Of a stretch of 58,146 nt of DNA, positions 8,327 to 17,924 are shown in pieces. The number at the start of each line of letters is the position of its first letter. The stretch's first letter is position 1. Position numbers and translations under genes: made by a program. This DNA comes from Chitinophagaceae bacterium (GTDB taxonomy: Bacteria > Bacteroidota > Bacteroidia > Chitinophagales > Chitinophagaceae): the NCBI GenBank assembly GCA_004028765.1, contig SAIX01000130.1:1-58146 (forward strand). Reading direction: 5' to 3'. The notes below the pieces were generated by a model. That model was given only the letters and a program-made list of their open reading frames with translations. It was not told the DNA's origin and searched no databases.

Positions 8327-8412
8327 GCCAGCTTCAAACCCTGCTGCCCGGCTGTGTACAGGTGCTGAAGTGTGCGACGCAACCACAGCTGAAACGGGAT
8401 GCAGGCGCTGGT
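8327..8412 (+). promoter_or_regulatory. self-complementary structured 5' leader upstream of the malic enzyme
   Basis: Four nested complementary segments can be read directly: CCAGC 8328-8332 with GCTGG 8407-8411; CCTGC 8340-8344 with GCAGG 8401-8405; CCCG 8347-8350 with CGGG 8395-8398; GCTGTG 8351-8356 with CACAGC 8384-8389. The inner loop 8357-8383 contains further short complementarity (tgcg/cgca). The unpaired strands GCTTCAAAC, TACAGGTGCTGAAG and TGAAA are candidates for conserved bases. It ends 17 bases before the ATG. I could not match it to a known riboswitch class (cobalamin, SAM, TPP, c-di-GMP, THF were considered). Confidence 0.5.
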
Positions 8413-8428
8413 AACCTAAAAGAAAACT

Positions 8429-10771
8429 ATGGCCAAACATAATGACCTTCGGCGGGAGCAGGCCCTGGAATACCATGCCAGCGGGCGCCCCGGTAAAATA
8501 GAAGTTGTTCCCACCAAAGAAGCCAAAACACAAAAAGACCTTTCACTTGCCTACAGCCCGGGTGTGGCCGAACCCTGTAAAGAGATCGCTGCAAATACAG
8601 AAGAGGTGTACAAATACACGGCAAAGGGAAACCTGGTGGCGGTGATCAGCAACGGTACGGCTGTATTAGGCCTCGGCGATATTGGCCCCGAAGCCAGCAA
8701 ACCGGTGATGGAAGGAAAGGGCGTGTTGTTTAAAATTTTCGCTGACATTGATGTATTCGATATCGAGATCAATGAAAAGGACCCGGAAAAATTTGTTCAG
8801 ATCGTAAAATCGCTGGAGCCCACATTTGGCGGCGTGAACCTCGAGGATATCAAAGCACCGGAATGTTTTTATATCGAGCAGGAACTGCGTAAGCAGATGA
8901 ATATCCCGGTGATGCACGACGACCAGCATGGCACAGCCATCATCAGCAGTGCGGCATTGCTGAATGCGCTGGAACTGCAGAAAAAGAAAATTGAACGGGT
9001 TCGTTTTGTGGTGAATGGTGCAGGTGCTGCAGCTATGGCCTGTATTCAATTGTATGTGGCATTGGGTGCGAAGTATGAAAATTTTATCCTGTTTGATAAA
9101 GAGGGTGTGCTGCATGAAGCCCGCACCGATCTTGGCCCGGTTCGCAGCAGGTTTGCCGTAAAGAAGAGCGACTGGACATTGGAGAAAGCGATGAAAGACG
9201 CGGATGTGTTTTTGGGATTGAGTGTGGGTAATGTGGTAACACAGGAAATGGTGAAAAGCATGGCGCGAAACCCGATCGTTTTTGCAATGGCCAATCCCGA
9301 TCCTGAGATCAGTTATGAAGACGCAACGGCTGTAAGGAAGGATATCATTATGGCTACCGGCCGTACCGATTATCCCAACCAGGTGAACAATGTACTGGGC
9401 TTCCCTTATATTTTCCGCGGTGCATTGGATGTAAGGGCCAAACAGATCAATGAAGCGATGAAACTTTCTGCGGTGCGCGCATTGGCCGAACTTGCCAAAT
9501 CACCGGTGCCGGATATTGTGAACATGGCGTATAACCAGCAGAATATGTCGTTCGGCCCGGAATACATTATCCCGAAACCACTCGATCCGCGCTTGTTATC
9601 AACCGTTGCACCAGCCGTGGCGAAAGCAGCGGTGGAAAGCGGCGTGGCGCAGAAACAGATCGCCAACTGGGATGCTTACCAGGTGGAGCTGAATAAGAGA
9701 CTGGGCCTCGATAACCAGTTGATCCGAGTGATCGGTAACAAAGCAAGAAGGGATCCGAAACGACTGGTGTTTGCAGAAGCTGATAACCAGAAGATATTAA
9801 AAGCAGCCAGTATTTTGTATGATGATGGAATTGCCTACCCGATTTTACTCGGCGATCCCGGAAAGATCAACCGCATTGCGGAAGAAAACAATATCGATCT
9901 TACAGATATTCCTATTATCGATCCGCGCAGCGATGAAATGGAATCGAAGCGGGAGTTTTACAGCGAGATATTTTTCCGCAAGCGCCACCGAAAAGGGGTG
10001 AATAAATACGAGAGCCTCAAGATCATGAAGGACCGTAACCATTTTGGCTGTATGATGGTGGAAACGGGAGATGCGGATGCCATGCTATCGGGCCTCACCA
10101 AAAATTATGCAGAAGCGATACGGCCAGCCCTGCAGATCATCGGTACAGAAGAAGGCGTGAAGAAAATTGCGGGCATGTATTTATTGCTCACGAAGAAAGG
10201 GCCATTGTTCCTCGCAGACACCACGGTGAATTTTCATCCTACCGCAGAAGAACTTGCCGATATCACGATGATGGTAGCAAAAGAAGTGCGCAATTTTAAT
10301 CTTACGCCAAGAATTGCCATGCTGAGCTATAGTAATTTCGGCAGCAGCGATTCGCCGGAAGCTAGGCTGGTGGCAGAAGCAACAAGGATATTAAAACAGC
10401 GCAACCCCACTTTGATCGTGGATGGAGAGATGCAGGGAAGCCTTGCATTCAACAAAGAAATATTGCGCGATAACTATCCCTTCAGCGACCTGGTGGACGA
10501 AGATGTGAATGTACTGATGTTCCCCAACCTCACTTCGGGCAATGTTACCTATAATCTTTTGAAAGAAGTGGGTGGCGCCGATGCGATCGGCCCGATATTG
10601 CTTGGTTTAAAAAAGCCAGTGCATGTTTTACAACTGGGCAGCACCGTGCGGAGTATTATTAATATGGCCCTGGTGGCGGTAGTGGATGCACAACTGAAAT
10701 GCCGTATCAATACTGAAGAAGCCGTACAGCGCAGCGCCTGGTGGAAGCGATTGAAGAAAAGAAAAAAATAA
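8429..10771 (+). CDS. maeB: NADP-dependent malic enzyme with phosphotransacetylase-like C-terminal domain
   Basis: Oxidative decarboxylation of malate to pyruvate. 780 residues, the standard MaeB architecture: malic N-domain (about 20-155, [17 protein letters not shown]), NAD(P)-binding domain (160-400, [32 protein letters not shown]) and a phosphate acetyl/butyryltransferase domain (430-765). In characterised relatives the last domain is catalytically dead and senses acetyl-CoA; I infer the same here. It is preceded by a -7-like motif and a strongly folded leader. The permease downstream begins 33 bases after the stop and may be cotranscribed. Cytoplasmic. Confidence 0.95.
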   Translation: MAKHNDLRREQALEYHASGRPGKIEVVPTKEAKTQKDLSLAYSPGVAEPCKEIAANTEEVYKYTAKGNLVAVISNGTAVLGLGDIGPEASKPVMEGKGVLFKIFADIDVFDIEINEKDPEKFVQIVKSLEPTFGGVNLEDIKAPECFYIEQELRKQMNIPVMHDDQHGTAIISSAALLNALELQKKKIERVRFVVNGAGAAAMACIQLYVALGAKYENFILFDKEGVLHEARTDLGPVRSRFAVKKSDWTLEKAMKDADVFLGLSVGNVVTQEMVKSMARNPIVFAMANPDPEISYEDATAVRKDIIMATGRTDYPNQVNNVLGFPYIFRGALDVRAKQINEAMKLSAVRALAELAKSPVPDIVNMAYNQQNMSFGPEYIIPKPLDPRLLSTVAPAVAKAAVESGVAQKQIANWDAYQVELNKRLGLDNQLIRVIGNKARRDPKRLVFAEADNQKILKAASILYDDGIAYPILLGDPGKINRIAEENNIDLTDIPIIDPRSDEMESKREFYSEIFFRKRHRKGVNKYESLKIMKDRNHFGCMMVETGDADAMLSGLTKNYAEAIRPALQIIGTEEGVKKIAGMYLLLTKKGPLFLADTTVNFHPTAEELADITMMVAKEVRNFNLTPRIAMLSYSNFGSSDSPEARLVAEATRILKQRNPTLIVDGEMQGSLAFNKEILRDNYPFSDLVDEDVNVLMFPNLTSGNVTYNLLKEVGGADAIGPILLGLKKPVHVLQLGSTVRSIINMALVAVVDAQLKCRINTEEAVQRSAWWKRLKKRKK

Positions 10772-10804
10772 TGATGGCATGCGCCATTGCATAACAGATA
10801 AAGC

Positions 10805-11542
10805 ATGAGTTTTTTCACACATTTTGGAGCTTACCTGCTGATGTTAAAGGGGATGTTTACCAAACCCGAGAACTGGCGTATGTACTGGAAAGAATTTATG
10901 CACCAGTGTGTGGAGATCGGTGTGGGGGCATTGCCCATCGTGGTGATCATTTCCTTATTTCTCGGTGCGGTAACCACGGTACAAACGGCATATCAGCTGG
11001 TGAGCCCGCTGGTGCCACAATCCACCATTGCACAGATCGTGCGCGACAGTATGATCCTTGAACTGTCGCCAACCGTGGTGAGTATTGTACTGGCCGGTGT
11101 GGTGGGCAGTAAAATAGCAAGTGAACTCGGAAACATGCGTATCAGTGAACAGATCGATGCATTAGAGATCATGGGCATCAATACCAAGAGCTACCTGGTT
11201 CTCCCTAAAATACTTGGTGCACTGGTGGTGATCCCCTGTTTGATCGTTATTTCGGCGGTGCTGGGTATCTGGGGTGGGCGTACGGCAGGGGCAATGTCGG
11301 GCATTCTTGCGACTGATATTTTTGATATCGGTTTGCGGCAGAACCTGAATGTGTATAATATCAATTTCGCGATGTATAAATCCTATACATTCGCCTTTAT
11401 CCTCAGCAGTATCCCGGCTTATTTCGGGTACAATGTAAAAGGCGGCTCACTCGAGATCGGCCGTGCGAGTACCAGTGCAGTGGTGGTGAGTTGTATCCTG
11501 ATCCTTTTCGCGGATTATGCGCTTGCGGCTTTGTTGTTGTAA
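10805..11542 (+). CDS. mlaE: MlaE-family lipid ABC transporter permease
   Basis: 245 residues, about five to six membrane segments, with the family signature regions VTTVQTAYQLVSPLVPQS, ILELSPTVVSIVLAGVVGSK and SELGNMRISEQIDALEIMG. MlaE permeases move phospholipids between inner and outer membranes with an MlaF ATPase and an MlaD MCE protein. Neither partner is adjacent here: the next gene is a hotdog protein. So the ATPase is presumably encoded elsewhere, or this is a split operon. The family assignment is firm; the symbol is by homology only. Confidence 0.9.
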   Translation: MSFFTHFGAYLLMLKGMFTKPENWRMYWKEFMHQCVEIGVGALPIVVIISLFLGAVTTVQTAYQLVSPLVPQSTIAQIVRDSMILELSPTVVSIVLAGVVGSKIASELGNMRISEQIDALEIMGINTKSYLVLPKILGALVVIPCLIVISAVLGIWGGRTAGAMSGILATDIFDIGLRQNLNVYNINFAMYKSYTFAFILSSIPAYFGYNVKGGSLEIGRASTSAVVVSCILILFADYALAALLL

Positions 11543-11639
11543 TTAACAGAATAGTTTTTTCAGAGAGGCCGGTACTTGGTACATTTAGGGATACGAAACA
11601 AACATGCATACCGGATTTATTGTTTTCCGCAAACGCATC

Positions 11640-12089
11640 ATGAACCCGCTCAGTTTCCGGCTCTTCATGCTTCAAAAACTGCCTTCTGCTTTTTTTGCCG
11701 GCCTGCGTATCCGTTCATTCGATGAGCAGTCTGCCGTGGTTAGCGTGAAATATGGTTGGTTCACGCAAAACCCCTTTCGCTCCATGTATTTTGCCGTGCA
11801 GTCGATGGCAGCTGAAATGAGTACGGGTTTACTGGCATCGGGTTATGTATACCAGCGCAACCCGACCGTGAGTATGCTGGTGGTTGGACTTGAAGCAAAA
11901 TTTTTTAAAAAAGTAACAGACACGGTTTTCTTTACTTGTGAAGATGGTATGGCTATCAACGAACTTATTGAATCTGCTATCACTTCGGGCGAAGGGAAAA
12001 CGATCACCTGTATTGCATCCGGGAGAAATGAAGCAGGTGAACTGGTATCTGAATTCAGGATCACCTGGAGTTTTAAAGCAAAACGGTAA
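11640..12089 (+). CDS. DUF4442 hotdog-fold protein (possible thioesterase)
   Basis: 149 residues from MNPLSFRLFMLQKLPSAFFA, the usual start of this family; a frame from 11604 adds 12 residues. The central hotdog helix is visible as NPFRSMYFAVQSMAAEMSTGLLASG, and beta strands follow. DUF4442 members look like acyl-CoA or acyl-ACP thioesterases, but substrates are mostly unknown and no catalytic residue can be assigned with confidence. A single gene about 60 bases from the permease gene, same strand. Confidence 0.8.
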   Translation: MNPLSFRLFMLQKLPSAFFAGLRIRSFDEQSAVVSVKYGWFTQNPFRSMYFAVQSMAAEMSTGLLASGYVYQRNPTVSMLVVGLEAKFFKKVTDTVFFTCEDGMAINELIESAITSGEGKTITCIASGRNEAGELVSEFRITWSFKAKR

Positions 12090-12180
12090 TAGGGTCCGGT
12101 CCGTATTAAAGAAACGGCTTGAACAAACCGGGTGTTTAAATATTCCATTATTCCAAAAATCCCTCAGGGAATAACATACT

Positions 12181-13584
12181 ATGAAAATAACCTTTCACGG
12201 CGCGGCCAGAACAGTAACAGGATCCAAACACCTGCTTACGCTGAAAAACGGAAAAAAACTATTGCTCGATTGCGGTCTTTTCCAGGGGCTCGGGAAAGAA
12301 ACAGATACCTTGAATGCGTCATTCGGGTTTGAACCTAAATCGGTTGATTACCTTGTTTTGTCGCATGCGCATATTGATCACTGTGGGCTCATCCCCCGGT
12401 TGGTGAAGAATGGATTTGAAGGAAAAATATTTTCAACCCCAGCCACAAAGGAACTCGGAGGGATCCTCCTGGAAGACTCTGCGGAGATTCAACGGGATGA
12501 TACAAAGTTCATCAACAAACGAAGGGCGAAACAGGGCCTGCCGCCTTATGAACCCTTGTATGATCTCGACGATGCGGAAGATGCTTTGAAGTTATTCGAG
12601 ACCGTGAATTATGATGTATGGACGAAGATCGATGAGGGCATTGAATTATTATACACGGATGCAGGTCATATCATCGGCAGCGCTGCGGTACATCTCCGCA
12701 TCACCGAGAACGGCAATACCACAAATATCACGTTCAGCGGAGATGTGGGAAGGTACAATGATGCCATTCTTCGTTCACCTGCCGTTTTCCCGCAGGCGGA
12801 TTATATCATTCTCGAAAGCACTTACGGAAATAAACTGCACGATGAAGTACATGGAACCGTTGATGCCATGTATGAATGGGTGCATAAAACCTGTATCGAA
12901 AAAAAAGGGAAGCTGATCATCCCTGCATTCAGTGTGGGCCGCACGCAGGAGCTGCTGTATGCACTGAACCAGCTTGAGCTGGAAAACAGGCTCCCGGCAG
13001 TGCCTTATTTTGTTGACAGCCCCTTAAGCCGCGAAGCCACACAGGTACTCAAAAATTACCCGGAATATTTTAACAAACGAATCCGGAAGATCATGCAAAC
13101 AGACAGCGATCCTTTCGATTTTAAAGGATTGAAATTTATCAAAACAGTTGAAGAGAGTAAGCAGTTGAATGAACTGGCTCAGCCCTGTGTGATTATTTCC
13201 GCAAGCGGTATGGCAGATGCAGGCCGTGTAAAACATCATATCATGAACAATATCCATGATCAGAAAAATACGATTTTACTGGTAGGATATTGTGAGCCCC
13301 ATTCACTTGGCGGCAGGCTGATGAACGGGGTGAAAGAAGTAAAAATATTCGGACAGATGTACCCGGTGGTCGCTGAAGTAGGCAGCATGCGCAGTATGAG
13401 CGCCCATGGGGATTACGATGATCTTTGCCAGTTTATCGGTTGCCAGGATCCCAGGCAGGTAAAAACACTTTTCCTTGTACACGGTGAATATGATGTGCAA
13501 CAGGATTTTGCAGAAAGACTTCGCCGGAAAGGGTACACAGAAGTGGCAATACCTGATATGCACCAGGAGTTTAATTTAGCATGA
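12181..13584 (+). CDS. MBL-fold beta-CASP RNase (RNA-specificity domain)
   Basis: 467 residues. Metallo-beta-lactamase zinc motif SHAHIDHCG at 61-69, further ligands in DAGHIIGSAAV and SGDVG, then a beta-CASP domain (about 240-370; AFSVGRTQELLYAL, VDSPLSREATQVL, ISASGMADAGRVKHH) and the C-terminal RMMBL part (EVGSMRSMSAHGDYDDL). This is the CPSF73/YSH1-like bacterial group that cuts RNA. Cytoplasmic. The stop codon is 18 bases before the galK ATG, so the two genes are probably cotranscribed, although no functional tie is obvious. Confidence 0.92.
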   Translation: MKITFHGAARTVTGSKHLLTLKNGKKLLLDCGLFQGLGKETDTLNASFGFEPKSVDYLVLSHAHIDHCGLIPRLVKNGFEGKIFSTPATKELGGILLEDSAEIQRDDTKFINKRRAKQGLPPYEPLYDLDDAEDALKLFETVNYDVWTKIDEGIELLYTDAGHIIGSAAVHLRITENGNTTNITFSGDVGRYNDAILRSPAVFPQADYIILESTYGNKLHDEVHGTVDAMYEWVHKTCIEKKGKLIIPAFSVGRTQELLYALNQLELENRLPAVPYFVDSPLSREATQVLKNYPEYFNKRIRKIMQTDSDPFDFKGLKFIKTVEESKQLNELAQPCVIISASGMADAGRVKHHIMNNIHDQKNTILLVGYCEPHSLGGRLMNGVKEVKIFGQMYPVVAEVGSMRSMSAHGDYDDLCQFIGCQDPRQVKTLFLVHGEYDVQQDFAERLRRKGYTEVAIPDMHQEFNLA

Positions 13585-13602
13585 TAATTTTTGAACGATA
13601 AG

Positions 13603-14757
13603 ATGGCTTCAATACATAACCGGATAAAAGAAATCTTTCAACAGCATTTCCAGGCAGCACCACAGGTTTTTTGTTCACCTGGCAGGATCAACCTGATCGG
13701 TGAGCATACGGATTATAATATGGGTTTTGTTTTACCCGCTGCGATCGACAAAGCGGTGTACATCGCTATCCGGGAACGCAAAGACCGCATACTTAATTTA
13801 TACGCAGCTGACCTTGATGACTCTTTTTCAGCTTCGCTGGATCAATTGCAAAACTCCGGTAAACAATGGCCGGATTTTATTTTAGGTGTTGCCGACCAAT
13901 TGCAGAAAGCGGGTAATGCGTTACAGGGTTTTGATGCTGTATTGATGGGAGATGTGCCGTTGGGTGCGGGGCTTTCTTCTTCCGCTGCTGTGGAATGCGC
14001 TGCTGTATTTGCATTGAACAGCCTGTTCGGGCTGGAACTTGAGAAGATCACCATGGTGCAAACCGCTCAGAAAGCAGAGAATGAATTTGTAGGATTGAAG
14101 TGCGGCATCATGGATCCGTTTGCAAGTATGTTCGGAAAAAAAGACCATGTGATCCGGCTTGATTGCCGCTCACTTGAATATGAATATATGCCCTTTTCAA
14201 TGGAAGGCATTGCCATCGTGTTATTTGATACGGGTGTAAAACATTCACTCGCTTCTTCTGAATACAATACCCGGAGGGATGAATGTGACGAAGGCGTCCG
14301 CATCATCCGCCAGGCTTATCCGCAGGTACGCAGTTTGCGCGATGCGGATATGCGGATGGTTAGTGAATGCCTCGCCGGTGCCGAAGGAAAAATTGAACAA
14401 CGATGCCGTTATGTTGTGGAAGAAATTGAACGTTTGCAGGCAGGCTGCCATGATTTACTTGCTAATAACCTGGCTGCTTTTGGGCAAAAAATGTTCGAAA
14501 CCCACCAGGGCCTCAGCGAACTATATGAAGTAAGCTGCCCCGAAGCAGATGCGCTGGTGAATTGGGTAAAAAACAATCAAGCCGTATTGGGCGCCCGTAT
14601 GATGGGTGGCGGCTTTGGCGGCTGCACCATCAATATTGTAAAAGAAGAAATGCTGCCCGCATTGGTTCAGCAAGTTGCTGAAAAATTTGAGAAACAGTTT
14701 CAGCGAACACTCACGCATTATGTGGTTCATATCGGTGGCGGTACATGCGCTTTGTAA
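13603..14757 (+). CDS. galK: galactokinase
   Basis: Phosphorylates galactose at C1, the first step of the Leloir pathway. 384 residues from MASIHNRIKEIF (ATG 13603; an upstream TTG at 13591 is less likely). The galactokinase signature GRINLIGEHTDY is at 27-38, the GHMP ATP loop LGAGLSSSAA at about 120-129, catalytic D171 in KCGIMDPFASM and the C-terminal GHMP motif MGGGFGGCTIN. No galT or galE is adjacent. It ends three bases before the convergent MG2/plug gene. Confidence 0.96.
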   Translation: MASIHNRIKEIFQQHFQAAPQVFCSPGRINLIGEHTDYNMGFVLPAAIDKAVYIAIRERKDRILNLYAADLDDSFSASLDQLQNSGKQWPDFILGVADQLQKAGNALQGFDAVLMGDVPLGAGLSSSAAVECAAVFALNSLFGLELEKITMVQTAQKAENEFVGLKCGIMDPFASMFGKKDHVIRLDCRSLEYEYMPFSMEGIAIVLFDTGVKHSLASSEYNTRRDECDEGVRIIRQAYPQVRSLRDADMRMVSECLAGAEGKIEQRCRYVVEEIERLQAGCHDLLANNLAAFGQKMFETHQGLSELYEVSCPEADALVNWVKNNQAVLGARMMGGGFGGCTINIVKEEMLPALVQQVAEKFEKQFQRTLTHYVVHIGGGTCAL

Positions 14758-14760
14758 AAA

Positions 14761-17166
14761 CTATTCCAGCAATTTTACAAGCCTTGTCATTTTGCCATCA
14801 CTGTTCACACCTTCCAGCACGATCTGCATTTTTTTGGTGACATCATTATTGTAGAACACGATCTTGAAACGCGGGTTCTTTTTATTGGTGATGATATAAG
14901 GGTTCCAGTATAAAGTGGTCCGGTTATCGTTTTCAAATGTTTCCGGCGGTTTGTCGTAATTGGGATTGAAAAATTCTTTAAAACGGGAATAACCGCCAAG
15001 TACGGTATTTTCAAGGCCCTTTGCATTAGGGTCCGCTTTCCGTGCATCCGACCCCTTCTTGGTATAAATCGCGATCGCGCCACCGGCACCGCCGCCTATT
15101 GATCCAAAAAAAGGCGGGCGAAATACTTTGATCATCGCGATATCCCGCACATTCATGGTTTGCACCATATCCACCGATGATACGGTTTCATTGATATAGA
15201 GATCGGGAGTGGCACCGCGCCAGCTCATTGTGGCACTGCTGCCGCTTCCTGTGATAATGAGACCGGCAACCCTGCCCTGCAGGTAAGAAAGGATATCCTG
15301 AACCCCCAATGCAGCAGCATCATCCGTAAGATCAAACGATTGGGCATCACCACCGGAAAATAAGCCCGTAGCGTATTTCTCTTCCATCTGCTGTTCCTTA
15401 CTTTTTTTACGGGCGCGTACAATCACTTCTTCGAGTGTGGTGGATGCCATCCTTTTTTTGAGCAGTTCCTGTTCATTCAAAAAATAGTTCATCCGTGCAC
15501 GCGCAACACTATCGCTGAACTTAACTGGGCGGTAAGTATCGGCATATTGTATTTTTTTCGGGATTTGTTTGAGCAAACCATTTTCGAACTGCACCTGCGT
15601 TACATCTGTCAGTTTGTTGTTGCCGTTAAAGCTATAGAACAGCCGGGCGGTATCATAGAAATACAAACCCCGTTCCTGGAAGCTCCCGTCTTTTTCAACC
15701 GGGATGAATGCCAGGTTTTTACTGCTGTCTTTCCCCGCAATGATGAGGTTTAACAAAAGCGGTGAGCCTGTTACTGACTTCGCACCGAATACTTTGCCGG
15801 CCACTTTCATAAAATCTTTTTCTACCGGATAAGTAAGTGAAGGCCCGATCCCTTTTCTGATCTTTTCCCAGTCAAATCTTCTCCATCCATTGGTGAGTAA
15901 CACCAGGTCGAGATTGGCCATCACCGAATCAGAATCGCTGCTGAGATAATAACCCGGGTTATTGATCTTGCCGCGGATATCAGCACTGAGCAGGATATCA
16001 GAGAAAATGGTTTGTTCATCAGGTTGACCGATTGTCGCGTCTGTAACAGAAATGGAAAGGTTGGCAGCAGCTGTATCAGATACCACCACTTCCAGCACAT
16101 TCTTCCCCCGTTTGTCGAGGCTTACCATTGCAGGATTCAGTTTTGTATTGAACTCGTGCTGCCGGTTGTTCACAAAAACCACCCTTTCTGCAATAGGGAG
16201 CCAGTCGGAAGTAAACAAAGTGAACTGCAGGATACCTGTTGGCAATTCATCGATCGGTACTTCCGCATTTAATGCGGTTTTTTCAGTGGCGTTCAGGCTT
16301 ATTTTATACAAAAGGCTTTGATTCATGTGCACGAACAGGTTCAGTCGCCGGAAATTATCCGGGATGTTTTTTGTTCTCTCCACATGCACCAAGGCTTTTT
16401 CATTGGTGGTTTTGATGGATAGGGCGGCGCCTTCTGTTTTAGGTGCGGTAATAGGGGCGCTGCCTGTTTTTCCATTCTCATCTGTCCAGTTAATTTTATA
16501 GGTTTCCCCGGCAAGCGCCGTAAGTACAAAACTCCCCATGCCGTCGTGCTTTACGCGCAGCGAATCAATCAGTTTGTTTTTATCATTCACCACCGCCCCT
16601 TTTACAAATACTGGTGTACCATATTGGTTGGTGGCTTTGAATGCAACCCGTACCGGGATATCCTGTATGAGAAAACCGCCTTCGGGAAATGTTTCCAGCC
16701 TTGTTTTTAAAACCGGCGCCGGTTTTTTTATGGGGGCATTCAATGCGCTGTTTACAGAAATATCTTTTTCATAACTGAAAGCCGGGTCGTCGTTCAGCAT
16801 CCAGCGGGTATAGGCCTTTACGTGGATAAAATTACCTGTATAAGTTGCCGGTATATCAAAAGATCCTTTGGCAGATGCCTGGTATAGCGGTGCCACGGTT
16901 TGCTTGATCATTTTGCCCGTAGTATCATACCACTCAACATACAGGTTCTTGCTGAGGTTACTGAGGCCATCGGGTGTAAGCAGGTAAACTTTATAAAAGA
17001 TGGTTTCTTCTTTGTTGTAAATGGTTTTATCAAAATGGATATGCATTTTTTCTGTCGGCTGCTGTTCTGCATACAGCGCCATTATTGAGTCGATCTGCTG
17101 CGCATACAAACGGCTGCAGCAAGCGAGAGCGAATAAAAATATGAACGTAAAAAAAAGCCTTTTCAT
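14761..17166 (-). CDS. exported MG2-like protein with C-terminal TonB-type plug domain, no barrel
   Basis: 801 residues. The ATG at 17166-17164 gives MKRLFFTFIFLFALACCSRL, a signal peptide. The first part (about 25-130) has the MG2-type fold typical of this Bacteroidota family (MHIHFDKTIYNKEETIFYKV, FIHVKAYTRWMLND). Beta-rich repeats follow to about 590, then a plug domain (TTLEEVIVRARKK, VQDILSYLQGRVAGLIITG, MSWRGATPDLYIN, MIKVFRPPFFGSIGGG). There is no beta-barrel, so it is not a transporter itself; a periplasmic or surface partner of a TonB-dependent system is a guess. Single gene, convergent with galK. Confidence 0.85.
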   Translation of the reverse strand: MKRLFFTFIFLFALACCSRLYAQQIDSIMALYAEQQPTEKMHIHFDKTIYNKEETIFYKVYLLTPDGLSNLSKNLYVEWYDTTGKMIKQTVAPLYQASAKGSFDIPATYTGNFIHVKAYTRWMLNDDPAFSYEKDISVNSALNAPIKKPAPVLKTRLETFPEGGFLIQDIPVRVAFKATNQYGTPVFVKGAVVNDKNKLIDSLRVKHDGMGSFVLTALAGETYKINWTDENGKTGSAPITAPKTEGAALSIKTTNEKALVHVERTKNIPDNFRRLNLFVHMNQSLLYKISLNATEKTALNAEVPIDELPTGILQFTLFTSDWLPIAERVVFVNNRQHEFNTKLNPAMVSLDKRGKNVLEVVVSDTAAANLSISVTDATIGQPDEQTIFSDILLSADIRGKINNPGYYLSSDSDSVMANLDLVLLTNGWRRFDWEKIRKGIGPSLTYPVEKDFMKVAGKVFGAKSVTGSPLLLNLIIAGKDSSKNLAFIPVEKDGSFQERGLYFYDTARLFYSFNGNNKLTDVTQVQFENGLLKQIPKKIQYADTYRPVKFSDSVARARMNYFLNEQELLKKRMASTTLEEVIVRARKKSKEQQMEEKYATGLFSGGDAQSFDLTDDAAALGVQDILSYLQGRVAGLIITGSGSSATMSWRGATPDLYINETVSSVDMVQTMNVRDIAMIKVFRPPFFGSIGGGAGGAIAIYTKKGSDARKADPNAKGLENTVLGGYSRFKEFFNPNYDKPPETFENDNRTTLYWNPYIITNKKNPRFKIVFYNNDVTKKMQIVLEGVNSDGKMTRLVKLLE

Positions 17167-17312
17167 CCCTTCAGGTTTGATTTGCAAGATAAAACGGATT
17201 GGCGGCAAATAAGCCAGTATTTTGTGAATAAGCAGGGCCATCTGCCTGTTAAAAAATATTAACAGCCCCGTTGATATTTTCCTGCGATGCAGAATGCAGT
17301 TAATTTTAGGAT

Positions 17313-17894
17313 ATGATGGGTTGTAAACATAACAGGGTTGTCAAAAAATCAGGAAAGAACCTTTTCTTACTTGCAGGGATCTTTCTTTTCCTGGCTGAAA
17401 CGACAAATGCACAGTCTTACCATGCCAATACAGAAAAATCATCTGTCAAATTTTATATCAAAAATTCCGGGATGGAGATTGAAGGTGAGATCGGCGGTAT
17501 CGAAGGGGATATTCTTTTTCAGCCCGGCGACCTGAAAAATGCCTCTTTTTCCGTTACGGCCAATCCTGCAACGATCAATACCGGGATCGATATCCGTGAT
17601 AAAAACCTGCAGGAGGAAGCCTATTTCAATACCAGGCAATATCCGCAGATCAGCATCCAGTCGAAACAGGTACTGGCCCAGGGCAATGGCCGTTACCTGA
17701 TGAAAGCAACACTTATCATCAAAGGCATTCATAAAGATATACAGATCCCTTTCAGCGCCACAGTACAGGATGATGGGCTTTTGTTCACGGGCGAATGCCG
17801 GATCAACCGGCTCGATTATAAAATCGGTACAGGCAGCGTGGTATTATCCGACACGATACTGATACGCTTGTCGGTATTTGCGCAAAAGGGGTAA
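17313..17894 (+). CDS. YceI-family exported lipocalin-like protein
   Basis: 193 residues, with a positively charged N-terminus and a hydrophobic segment (NLFLLAGIFLFLAETTNAQ) forming a signal peptide. The mature part matches YceI: SSVKFYIKNSGMEIEGEIGG, FSVTANPATINTGIDIRDKN, and LQEEAYFNTRQYPQISIQS with the usual ends LIIKGIHKDIQIPF and GECRINRLDYKIG. The YceI beta-barrel binds isoprenoid-type lipids; the role in this organism is not known. ATG at 17313 (MMGCKHN). First gene of a short plus-strand run with the SDR and DinB genes. Confidence 0.9.
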   Translation: MMGCKHNRVVKKSGKNLFLLAGIFLFLAETTNAQSYHANTEKSSVKFYIKNSGMEIEGEIGGIEGDILFQPGDLKNASFSVTANPATINTGIDIRDKNLQEEAYFNTRQYPQISIQSKQVLAQGNGRYLMKATLIIKGIHKDIQIPFSATVQDDGLLFTGECRINRLDYKIGTGSVVLSDTILIRLSVFAQKG

Positions 17895-17924
17895 CTTACT
17901 GCATTGTTCAACAAATAACTACTC

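Noticed and set aside
8327..8412. Assignment of the folded leader to a known riboswitch (cobalamin, SAM, TPP, c-di-GMP, THF)
   Set aside because: Short similarities such as gacgcaa or ggtgctgaag occur, but the order and core bases of each class do not match.
12148..12174. TTATTCC / GGAATAA pairing before the beta-CASP RNase gene as a regulatory hairpin
   Set aside because: Short, AT-rich and competing with CCCTCAGGG; likely chance.
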